DNA from: Actinernus sp. WN-2022
Taxonomy: Eukaryota > Cnidaria > Anthozoa > Actiniaria > Actinernidae
Direction: 5' to 3'
DNA: 64,000 bases
Assembly (NCBI GenBank): GCA_030867875.1
Contig: JAOWCC010001634.1
Location: forward strand, 6,805,877-6,869,876
Numbering within the stretch: position 1 is the first letter of the stretch; every line of letters starts with the position of its first letter. The notes below the pieces were generated by a model. That model worked only from the letters and a program-made list of their open reading frames with translations, was not told the DNA's origin and did no database searches. Both the position numbers and the translations under genes were made by a program. Shown here in pieces: positions 45,601 through 58,200 of the stretch.

Positions 45601-48600
45601 CAACTACAATTACAAAGCCAAACAGCAGTCCTCGAAAAACCCGACAAGCGTTCGTATTTTCACTTTCAGACAGAGTGCAGAGTGATCCACATCTGAATCG
45701 GTTGAACCACGATCTCGCTATTGCCGTGCTGTTTCAGACGCCTACAAATTGCTGTCTCCTCTACTAACTATGCTGGCATTCAAGGCGTCTCTATAGTTGT
45801 TCACCTTGGCTTTGCCCGTCGAGGTCTTTTTGTCTTTCCCATTTTTCTAGCCTGGGAAATCAGCCGACTCTTGCCGCTATCATTTTTCAAGTCGCACATA
45901 AAAGAAACATTTTCTGGATGCGGCGTGTAGCTTTGATCGGAAATAAACATTGGCAGGAAATCTTGACAGATAGTTGAACTGTGATGAGAAATGATTGGCC
46001 AAGAGCTCGCTAATTGTTGGAGAGGCGGGGCTTCAGATTCACGCACGACAGACGGGTATATTTTTTGAAGTGCTATTTTCTCGCTTTCGATTTTCAATCA
46101 AAATAGAGTTTTAAAAAAGCTCCCACACAAGAGGAATTTATTTGATTTGTGCGAAATTTTCACAAAATGTCAATTGATATCTCAGCTGCAAAATTGTGTC
46201 GGGGAATTGGGAAATTCAAAAAAGAAAGCTCTTGACGACGTTTCCCGCATATCTACTCGGATTATTTTTCTTCTTTTAACGGAAAGCATGATAATAACTT
46301 TTGAACTAAATCGAATTTTGAAATTCCCCGACACGGTTTTGTAATACGATTCCTCTGAAATACGACAAAGCAAACAGATTTTTAAACTTTAAAATATTTT
46401 CGGAGTCGGAGCTTCTGAAAGCCGTCTCACTAGATCGGAGAAACGGGATGGCGGAAAATTAGAGATTTTCAAAGAACTCAAAACTTTTTATGTATTCTTG
46501 TTGCCAATTTTATAAGCTTTAAAATGATATATGAATGATTTATCTACGATGTTTCCTCGAGGCGCTACATAATTTAGACTGGAAACGCACCCTGAAGGTA
46601 TCCGGTAACCTTAACCCAAAGGTATTGCTTAACACTGTTTGAACAATTCCCTTATATCCCACTCCCATCTCCTGATCCCCACCCCTACCCCCACTGGTGG
46701 CACCACCACCCCTACCCCTGTCATCACATTCCCATTCCCTGATCACCATCCACTACAACCTGCTCTTGTTGGAGCTCCACCAAGATACCCAAACACCTTG
46801 TAAAAGTATAATGTCCAATAGTATAGGTTTGTTTGCAAATTAATAGTGTTTGTTTGTTTTGGTTTAGGTTTGTACAAAAGTGGGTATTTAGAGGTGTGTG
46901 TGAAGATGTGTTTGGGGAGTTTATTATTGAAGTTGATGATCAGTATCTGGCATATCGAGGTAATATCTGTTAATTTATGTGAACAACGTTTTATTACTGT
47001 ACATTAATTTGTTACTATCAAATTAAACTGTTCAAGTGCCCCTAACTCCAATTTCTTTTCTTTTCTTTCTTTAAAGTCTTGTTTTTGCATGAATCCTTGA
47101 TTGACTATGACCTGAAGTTGGTTAAAAAGGCAAAAAGTGATCTGGCTCTTTTCACGACCGAGCGGCAGTACACAGATTAGAAGCATTGGCCTAGTACATT
47201 TGTACATTGTGTGACGTAGACCAGGAATCCATAACAATAGAAACTATAATAAGTGCCAGTGAACAATGGCTTTTGCCTCATCCTACGTCACTCGACCAAG
47301 ACTTCAAACTGCGCCGTCGTGAAACAAAATTCCCGGGACTTTAATCACGATTTAAAAATCGGGGATTGCACCGATTTCATTTTTTTATTTTATTCATCCT
47401 CAGTTTTTGTATAGTCTTTGAAAATAAACTAAATTGGGGTCAGGGGCACTTCAACTTGTTTCAACCAATGACAGGCTTGTGCTCTTACATGTAAATAACT
47501 ATTTTCTATACGCATGAATCTTTCAGTTGTCAAATAAGTTAAGACAAACCTTACAAATATTCCTACAAGATTGACAAGTTCATGGTTCACCAATGAGAAA
47601 GGATAACATCTATTGTCAAATGACCTGTTCGGGCCCACGCTAAGCTTAGCAGATTCTGCTCGAAAAATAGGGAATAATGCTTTTCGGCGTCTCCCATGAA
47701 AACGGACTATTATGCTCTGATAAAGATATGGCTGACCCCTCCCTGCCGTCCGCGTCCATCAATACGCAAAGAAAAGAAACTAATAGATGAATTCATTAAA
47801 TGTAGTACTCATACACCAATGTGGTATTGACTACCACTCTTTGAATTCCGCACAAATTACATCTGTTTTTAGAAGAATGTTGGTACACTTTTCTATTTCC
47901 TTTATTGAGCAGATGCAAAAGTCACTAAACTATACGCAAAATAGAACATTATACCAGCATAATTCCCGATTCCCTAACCATAGTATTATGCTAGAAATTA
48001 TGCCGGCATAATCTAGCTAAGCTTACCCCGCGTGCGCTTTCCTTTCATGTTGTGATCGGGGACGTACGTGTTTGACGTGCGCGGGCCGGAAAAATCCTTC
48101 CGCCGTTGCTCGATTTTTTACTTATTGTTTTGCCATTTGAAAGTGGTCACATGATAAAGAAACTTATTGACTGAGTTAGATCGGGCCGAACAGGAAAATA
48201 TTAATTGTCCCTCGGGGAATTCGTACTGACCTAGCTTCACTTGGGCCTCCGAATAAGCCATTTCTCGTTGCGCAAAAATAACACCAATTTCGGCTCATGG
48301 GAATAGAATAAGCCACATTTTGCGATTATACTGTATAAAAAAGAGGTTTCATTTCTCGAGCAAAAATATCAATAATAATAGTTTTATTCATTCCTTATTG
48401 CAGAATGTTAGCTGAATTACAAGGAAGGGTCATACAAATGTACACTAACATATCTATAACTAACATATCTATAACTACAATTACCGTAAACACCCGTGTA
48501 TAAGCCGCACCCGCAGATAAGCCGCACCCCAAGTTTTGAAGCTTGAATTTAGGAAAAAAACGTTTTTTGAAAAATACAAAAAATAAATAGAAAATCTTTT

Positions 48601-51600
48601 GTCCGAGTTCATAAACGCTTGTACATGATGCCAAACATCTTCCAAAAAAAAGGAAATCTTTTGTTGGAGTTCACAAACGCTCGTACTTGAAAGCAAAACT
48701 TCATCAGATTGTCATAAATACTTAATTCGATCGAATATGGTTCAACTTGCCTTGTTATTTCTTGTGTATATTTTAACCTGCAGTCTTTAAATCACTCCAG
48801 AATTCTTCCGCTTTTATTCTCCCATTAACTAACAACGATTCCAAGGAACCGCTTTCCTTTAATCGCAAGAGCAAGAAAGGTTTTCTGGCGAAACTATACT
48901 TGCACGAGTAGGTCTGAGGTTCGCCATCTTGGATTTTCATTAACTAGTGCCAATCTCCCATGTGTAAAATTGCGAAGAATGCCTGATTATTTAGAAGAGT
49001 TTTTGCTTTAATTCTTTCAAACTGCATGTTTTTTTCCCCAATGATTATGCTTAAATTGCTATATTACACGATCGGATGCGATTTGAACCTGATTGTAATA
49101 TACGCACCGTCACATAATAAATGCTTCATACAGGTTCATGATATGTAAATATATGTTAATGTTGGGTCTCCTTTCTAGGTGTTCCCGTAGATAGGCAGCA
49201 CCTCCGATTTTGAACGAAAATTGTGGGTGAAAAGGTGCGGCTTATCTACGGGTGTTTACAATATATTACATAATAGCCAATATAATATATTGAAATACAA
49301 CTACATGTATGTACTAATCCTAAATGAAATGTTCCTGGTATTTAATGGTGAAAACGTTTTCAAGGCGCTTAGTTTTGGGCATAATAGGTGCCACAGAAGT
49401 GCGGCCAGCACCCAAGTTATAATGATGCCGAATAGTATGATGCGGCACAAGAGACTGAATTAACGGAGAGGAGGTACAAGCGCGTGTAATGAACTTCGTG
49501 CAAGCATCTTCTCTCCTTTGATAAAGCGTGGAGAGACACGATGTATACAAAGCATCGGCAAGGGAGGATAATACGTAACGCGCTTCTGAACTGATTCTAT
49601 TGTGTCGCTGAGACATACGACGCAGCCCAGACAGGGGATGCGTATTCTAAAACAGGTCTAACGATAGTACAATAAATGCGCACTCACTGCCGTACATCTA
49701 AGCCTCACGTTCTTAACGTGTGCAAGGCACGTTACTAAGTAAGAGGTATTTTTTGAATACAACTTATGTTACAGATAAACATTTTTGGACCCATGGATTC
49801 GTGATGATGGGAGATGACAAACTGGACTGTGTACCAATGTTTCTCAGTGATTTGGCCAACGATATATTCGTGTGTGGAAAGTCAATTAACCTTATGCGAC
49901 TCTGCCGTCCAGAGGTAAACGAAATAATGTGCACACCTTGTTAGATTATGAGCACAGGTAACCCAAGCTCTGTAAATGACAATATTTAATAGCACTTGTA
50001 TGGGATTTCTTGTCTAACATTTTCAACGTAAATCTTGAATTAAAATCGACAAAACTTACAGGGTGTCAGTACTCCTTAGCTATTTCTGTGACAATTTTCG
50101 GCGAATTTCAGCGAATTTTTCCTCACTACGTACAGAGTACGGTATGAACACAAGAAGATAGCTTGTAAGTTTTGTCGATATTTATTCAAAATCTACGTTG
50201 ATAAGGGAAGACTAAAGCAATTCAATATTGCTATTTACGGAACTTGGGCTACCTGTGTTTGAAGCACCATATTCTTATGGTATAAAGGTCATGTTATGCA
50301 CTAAGATAAAACAACCTTATTTAAAGTGCAAGTAGCGCCATAAAACAACATTTAATTAGCTCTTTTAGCTCCAAATTGTATTTCTAATATACTTCATTTG
50401 TCTAATTAAAAGTAGTTTTCTTTGAGAGACTGGAACAGCAATTCAACCAGAATAAAAGTTACCCGAATTGCGGGATTGATTCATCTTGTGATGTCACAAT
50501 AGAAAGCTACGGGATTTTATTGTAGTAGTTTTCTCTTGGGAGGGAGTTGATTCATCTTATGACGTCACAGGACCACGATAAATAACCAAAATTAGGGATT
50601 AAACGTCAGAAATTTTACAAAATCTGCAAGATTAATACTTTTTTGCAGTTCGAGAATGACATTGTTTCACAAAGGCAGCCCCTTCTACTTTACATGGGCA
50701 CAAATCAAGCATAACGTGAAAATGTATAGTCGCTTTATTAATATCCTGATGGTTGTGTTCAAAGGGCTTATTACACGAAAAGTTGTGTAATACGGCTGGG
50801 TATTTTTACGAGTCAGTTTTATTTTTTCGAGCCTGAAAGGCGAGAAAAAATAAAATTGACGAGTAAAAATTCCCAGCCGTATTACACAACTCTTCGTGTA
50901 ATAAATTGTTTATTATACGACAGCTAACACGAACAAAACATGTTTGTTTTCGCTTACCTTACTGCTCTGTTTGAAGAAAATCTTGAGAGAAGAAATCTCG
51001 AGAGAAGAAATCTCTCAGCCCAATGTCGGGGGCGGGCGCGCACTGAAAAGTTTTTTTCGCGCGCTAAAAGCTGATTGGCTGTTACTCAAACAGCCCCATT
51101 TCGATTGGCTCGCGCGCTTACAAAACCTTTTAAGTGTTGAATAAACCTGTGCAAACCGGTTTGTGACCCGTGTAATACCGTCTCATATTTGCACTCGTTT
51201 TAGCCCGTATTTGCACTCGAAAACGCCAAGTCGTATAATAACAGCACTTATGTGATGCTATCATTCCTCCCTCTAATATCCTGTTAGTATTCTCTGTGTA
51301 ATTCCAACTTATATACATATACACGAACTACCATGCATAACAAGTTTAACAGTTTTTTTCTGCCTTTTGTTTGTAATTCGTAGTGTTTGTAATACATATC
51401 CTCTCATAGGGTGGTTATGGCTAAACAACCCAAAGGTTTTTTTCAGGACCTACCAGCTCAGAAATGTATATAATTTTGTATTGTTTTGCTACCTGCATGT
51501 AACTCCTCCATCTTGAGTGAAATCAATATATTGTTACACAATATATATATTTTTAGTCTTCATTTACAATTAAGTAATTGTCCGTGCAAGAGGTAGGCAT

Positions 51601-52194
51601 ATGTTATGCATGGAATGTAAAAAGGTGCTAATTGTGGTATTGTTTCAATCTTCCACCTCATTGGCTTAGACATTAAAATCTATCTAAACTTGAAGAAGAA
51701 TATTATTTGTTTTCATTTTGTAAACAGATTTGAATTGCATCTAGTGAAAACTCTCATAACTTTCAATATGACGAATGTTCAATATAGGGAACCTTTTTAA
51801 ATTGAACGTTTTCTTGGTTATTGTTTTGCACTCTTCTGATTGGACAAAATGTTTTCACACAAAAGAACTGTACCTTTAAAATGCATTTTAGTCCATTTAA
51901 TTTCAGAAATTTATGATTTAACGGTTGATGAGTTGTCAGTATGAAAAACAGAAAATACTAAAGTGGGGAAAGCAAATTGCATCTGAACAATAGAATTGTG
52001 CTTATCTCTTGCGCGGACTGTTATTAAGTATATAGATTATATTTTATTCATATCTATTTTTGATCGTTTTACACACTTTGATATTTTTAGCTAATTGGCT
52101 GGGTTAGTGCATTAGATATGTTAGATTATCTTAGATAGGATAGTGTCCCCAATTAGCTTGTCAAAGCTAAATAACTTAAATAAAGTTTATTATT

Positions 52195-52229
<35 letters not shown>

Positions 52230-55200
52230 CAAGACCGTTGTTGTATTGCGTTTGCTTCACACACACACAATGTTATAGGATCGACCCCCAGCAGAACCTC
52301 ACAATACTTTTTATACCAATACTTTCGTTCCAGCACTTCTTATGTGATTCTGCTATTGCTTCCCCTAAAATGGAGGTGACATTCTCTATGCAAGAACTCA
52401 AGTCCATTGACCAACATTGCCGCAGCTACATAGATGCCATGGGAAAAGTAGCACGAAATCTGAAAGATCAAAGAATGAAAAAGGTCAGAAGACCAGAAAA
52501 GAGGAAGGACTGTGTTAAACAAATAAATAGAAATAAACTATTTTACGTCGAGCCGTTACCGTCCGGGTCTCTCAAGCCAGTGGCTTGTAATTAAGTATTC
52601 AACGAATTCCTGTGTTGAATCGAAATTTAGGTTACAATACAGTTATTGCGGAGAAAAAGATACCTCAGATGTGTAATTATAATTGTTTTGATATTTCAAG
52701 TTGTGAAATATTACTGTACATGTAGCTGACCCTGCAATCGATGGCTTGGTGAATAATAAAATTAAATGAACTGAATATTGCAGACACTTGCTTTGGTAGA
52801 GGAGAACGAGAAGGCTGTTCTTGAAGAAAGAGAGCGAGCAGAACAAGCACTGGCCGATATGACAGGTGAGGACTGCTATATAGTCTGATTTTTCATGGTC
52901 ACTTTTCTTTTCGGTAATGTTTCGGAGAAAAGGTACATCAGTAATAGGATTTTTGCAGGAAACAGTCACGTGCTGATATGTCACAATAACGAATGCATTG
53001 CGCTTGTGATCCCATCTTTAAAAACTCTGTTTAGAAAGATCAACAATCGATAGGAGGTGGAAAATAACATTTACAAACAGGTTTTGCTAGTAACACCACC
53101 GGTCTCGTACATGCAAGTGCCTTAAAATAAATGAAGTCAGACTTTTCGCCATCCAGTACAACCACGTGATCGTATCCTGCAAAAGGTCCGTTATAAGTTT
53201 GTGCTGCTGTTTATTCCTATCATATATGCCTTGCAGATCTGATCGATAAAGCCAAACAAGCCGTAAAACAAAAGAAACATGATGATCTGAAGATGCTCAA
53301 GGACCAAATGGAGGAAGCAATAAAAGTAACAAACATTTCAATTTTGATTTGTTTATTACTCATCAAATTATACCACCAGTTGAACAATATACATGTAATT
53401 TTTATACACAATTAATGAAGAGAAATGGACGAAACTAAAGTTCGGTAGAGGCAACCTGAATTAGAATTTTAGATTACAAAACGAAAGAAAATGGTTTTCC
53501 GTCATAAACCCCTACCAATACAAAGTTTGCACTTAGTACTTGAAAGCCGTTCATTTTTAGCACACTCGCGTGGATACAGAATTGTGGACTTGTAGGAGGT
53601 TGTTGACCATGAAAGAACATAAGAATCGAAGCCAAGAAAGACTCCAGCTTTTTGTGTGATTTAGCAACCTTCGGAGTGCATCTATAACTTGATCTAGAAA
53701 CAGCTATGTATATATTTCTTTAGTGACATAGCCACAACAATTTGAGAGGAAAATAGTGTTTTTACTGGTCGGATTAAGTACGAAATTCCCAATACATGAA
53801 GCTTATGCATGAACCAGTGGGCAATTTGGTAATCGCTATTAGCCAGTCAGATAGCGTCAGATAACATGATATGTTATGATTTCTGTTAAAGTCCTATTTT
53901 GTAAAGTACATGAAAAACCATCTTCTGTGAGATAACTGGCTGTCTTGATTATTTCTGGTACTACAATCCCATGGAAAATACCTTGAGACACTTATCTATT
54001 TTGATGAAAAAAACACAAAGATTGTTTCCCCACCACCCTCCTCCCCATCCCCGACCACTACGCAGACTAGCGGCTCCAGACTCCCTCATCTTAGCACCAA
54101 CATTGAGAGGGGGTAGGGTGATTATTATCTTTTTAGATTTCCCCCCTCAATAATTGGTACAATTTTTTTGAGGTGTCTCAAGGGTTTTGCACGGGATTGT
54201 AGCTAAAGAAAGTAAATGATGTAACTATGTTACTATCCGTTATTAGCAAAGGGAGCTTTCCAAGATGAGTGAAGCAGAAGATGAGAGGAAGTTTATGCAA
54301 GAAGCGATGAAACGTGAGGTGACAACAGCTGCTGCAGAGGACGAGTTGAAGGAGAAAACAAGGTGTGGATTTGTGCATAGAAGATCCATCATATTATCAC
54401 TGGTACAATCAAGTAAAACATGGTTCGCATGGGCCTTCAAAAGTCTTTGCATTTTGACAGATTAGGTTTTCTCCTTTAATAGACCTTAATTTTGTTGATT
54501 CTTGGATGTTTGAGAAGAACAGCCTCATTTTACCTCTAAAAGATGGTTAGAGCAGTACTGAATGATTCATAGTGCAAACAAGGGTTTAACATCGAGTATA
54601 AATTGAGTAGAATTTTAAGGTCATTAATGTGTGATCGTGTGGAAAAGTCCTCGAAAAGTGTGGTTGTCCTTGCACGGCAGTAATTTGCGCCACAATACAG
54701 CAGTCTATATCTCAACTCCTCATTTGAATATATAGTTATATATGGAATTTGCGCTATATAAACGATTACATTTACCTTTTGAGTGCTCAAAACGTCAGCC
54801 ACACTTCGTTTCACAAGGAAGTAAGAATACACTTGCCAACTCTTATGCACCTATCAATGTTAAGCTCGAGGTGGTCGGCAAGGGGTGAGGATTTGATATT
54901 TTCTCCCTTGGTCTAAAATATCAAAATTTCCTATGATATCCTCCTTATGTTTCATTTTAATAACCCACCCTGGGGCAGGCAGCGTATGTCACAATCCCCA
55001 CCCTCGGGATAGCGCTGCCTGTCAAATCCCCCACCCTCGGGATAGCGCTGCCTGTCAAATCCCCCTCCCCGCCTTCTCGGGCTTAACATTGATAGGTACA
55101 TTAGTTAATGAAGCCAGTAACTACATGTAACTTTCCCGCAGATGCAGACCTACACTGTTTCAGGAAATAGTAATCCATTATATTAAGGTTACCGTAGACC

Positions 55201-58200
55201 TTCAGAAGCAGAAATGTGGTCAACATTGTTTTTTCGCTTGTAATGTATTTGATAAAGTATTCCAGTACAACAAAATGTTTTTTAAATAAATAATTTCCCC
55301 CAGGGAAAAAAAACGATTTATCTAATTTACTGGAAATAAATTTGCAAACTTTGATCGACAGCGCACATGTCATGCGAGGTGAAGGATTACTCAGCCATAA
55401 CAAATGCCCACGGAACAAGCACCCTGAATTTAAACCTTTCGAATCAGCTCCGACATTTATAATTTACGGACTTTCAAATATATGGCTTCCTTTGTCATTC
55501 GAGGATGTCACTTGAAAATATTTCAGGAAAAGGAGACGGTTCATATAAAAACCCCGGAATACAGAGATTTTCAGATTTCCACCGAAACTTGCAAAGCCTC
55601 ATACATAGTAATTTCTACTTGTAAGGACAAAGATGAAGAAGCTATAAAGCGAAATAAAATATAATGCTGTTAAATGCCTTACCGGTAAATGTAATGAAGT
55701 GAAGTCTGACTCGGACTCGACAGATTCCGAGAAAAAGAGTATACGCCAAACTCCTGAGAAACACTTTAAACATGCTGTAATTGTCAAATGGCTGAACAGT
55801 TTCGAGAAAACGTAAAATAAACAAGACGAAATACTCAATCTGTTGATGCATTTCCGTTCGCTAACTCGGGCTTTACTTTGAAGCGGCCGCGCTTGGTGAA
55901 TTTTATGATAATGGTTAGACTCGAACGACTATTATATTTCTGGTGTTGATACACTTTCAATTCCCCAGGGGCATTTCCTTTATTTCCCTGGTCCCTTTTC
56001 CTTCCTTTATTTTGTATAAATCACTTTAAACAAACTCTTTCTCGCCGTGATTGTATCAGTTCAACGCTCGGCGAAAAGACGTGACATCATAGAAAATCTG
56101 ATCTGATTTGATTGGTCAGCTACTGGAGAAAGTTTCGAGGAGGAGGGGCTAGACAAAGGGGGCATGACACTTGACCTTTCTCTCTGCAAAGTTTTCTGAG
56201 CTACAGAAAGAACTTCAAAAAGCTAAAGCTGCACACGAATTTATCGGAATCGTTTGAAAATTGAAAGTCTTATAGATCAATATCTCGGTAACAAAAAGTG
56301 ACGGGGAATTGTAAAGTTCTCGTTATTTTTCGTTTTACAGACTTTTCCGTGGGCCTATTTGGGTATAGTAGTTATAAGTTCGGCTGAAAACAGTAAAAAT
56401 TCGATAACTTTAAACGTATTTGGAATATTGACAAATCCAGACACATTTTAGAGTACAGACCCTTCCGGTTGTCCTAAGGTGAAAATGAAACCAAATCCTC
56501 AAATTTTCGATGCGCGTTAGCTTTTTGAATTTATTTTTTTAGAAGTTGTGGAATCAGGAGATCCAGAAGAATATATTTTAAGAGAAATCCAAAAAAAATT
56601 GCTGCAGTCTTCAGCCAGTTATATAAGTATGTGCGGTTAATAATGGAGCACAGTGAAACTTTTTCAAAAACGTGCTGTCTACGGTAACCTTAATCGCCTA
56701 ATTTTTGCTCATTGAAGTTTCGTGATTGTTCGTAAATGAATATGGTCTATGAAATTGAGAAATGCAATCACGTGGTTGTACTGGAGGGCACAAAAATCTT
56801 AATTTATATATTTAAAGGCACTTGTACAGGATCGGTAGTGTTATTAGCAAAACCTGTTTGCACAGGGTTGTTTGTATAGTAGTAAAATACAGAAATTACT
56901 TTTCAGTGTTAGAGGATGGGATGCAGACTTTCTGAAATCTGTATCTGTATACAGTACTCATGTATTGCATACTCACTGAAATGATCTCTCGTTGCTTTAC
57001 AGACAAGAACTTATAAAGTACTACGGGGAGCTCAGTCAGGAAATAGATCGCCGCGAACAACGAGCAAATTGGCAAATCAAACGACATCAGCTAGATACAG
57101 CTAGAATGCGTTTCTTTGCCCAGGAGGAAGTACACCTCCAAAGCCTCGGGAAGAAGGCTGATGCAAGTTCTGCTCAAGTAAGAACTCCTGTTATAAATCT
57201 CCAAGCGGCCACGGATGGAAATGAGCCAAAAGCTCAAACTGAAATAACAAAGGGTTCAGCTTCTGTGCCTAGCCCCAGCTTGGTGTCCTTAATCGCTAGT
57301 GGCGTTAAAACTGATGCTTTGGTGCACCTTGAGGCTAGGAAGGCTCTGGACAGATCAGTGGTCGGTGATGGCGCCGACTCTGGTGTAGTTTCTGGAACAT
57401 CTTTCAGGGTTGCTACCCCTGGACATCGAGTAATACATCAAGGTCATGATTCTGACTTCTCAGAAGGAAATACAATAGTTTCTGTGCCCTCTTTAGACCA
57501 TGATGATGACACTGATATTTCGGTTGCATCAAACGTTGGTGTGGAGACTTTAACAGAGAGAAGAAGGAAAACGTGTAGTCCTGAAGACATAGCAGCTAAG
57601 GATTTAAGGAATGAAGGCAATGGAGCCATGGCAAGGAAAACATGGGAAGCCCCTTCTGATGGTGAACTGGGCTTAGCCGAGTCTCAGTTTCCTCAAGGAC
57701 ATCCATCAGAGTCGTCAATCCAGTTTGTAATGTATGGAGACAAAACAACATCACTGCAAGCAGAACCGTCCCATTCTGATGCAAGTCCTGCTTCCTCACA
57801 AGAGGCTGCAAGAACTGCAAAATTACACCCATCAGATTCGAAAATACAGAACGTACTGTACCAAGAATCTCACACTGCGTCTCTTGATGTAACACTTTCA
57901 GTTAATACCAGCCCTGCAGACTCCGCACTTCAGGATCTGTTGACTGAGGTAGATTCGGCAGCAACTGCAAATCCTTTAACTGGTCATCCTTCAGATTCGT
58001 CCGCTCAGGAATCCCTTTACCCATCAACAGATGGTGATAAGGTCTTTCTTGGGACTTCGGCTTCCTCTCATGCACATCCATCAGATTCCTCTGTTCAGGA
58101 CTCCCTTTACTCATCAGCAGATGGTGATAAGGTCTCTCTTGGGACTCCTGCTTCTTCTCAAGGACATCCATCGGATTCCTCTGCTCAGGACTCCCTTTAC

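Noticed and set aside
52238..52594. Stand-alone 118-residue gene
   Set aside because: Only 52334-52483 matches GCP6 and fits splice phase; the rest is intron read-through.
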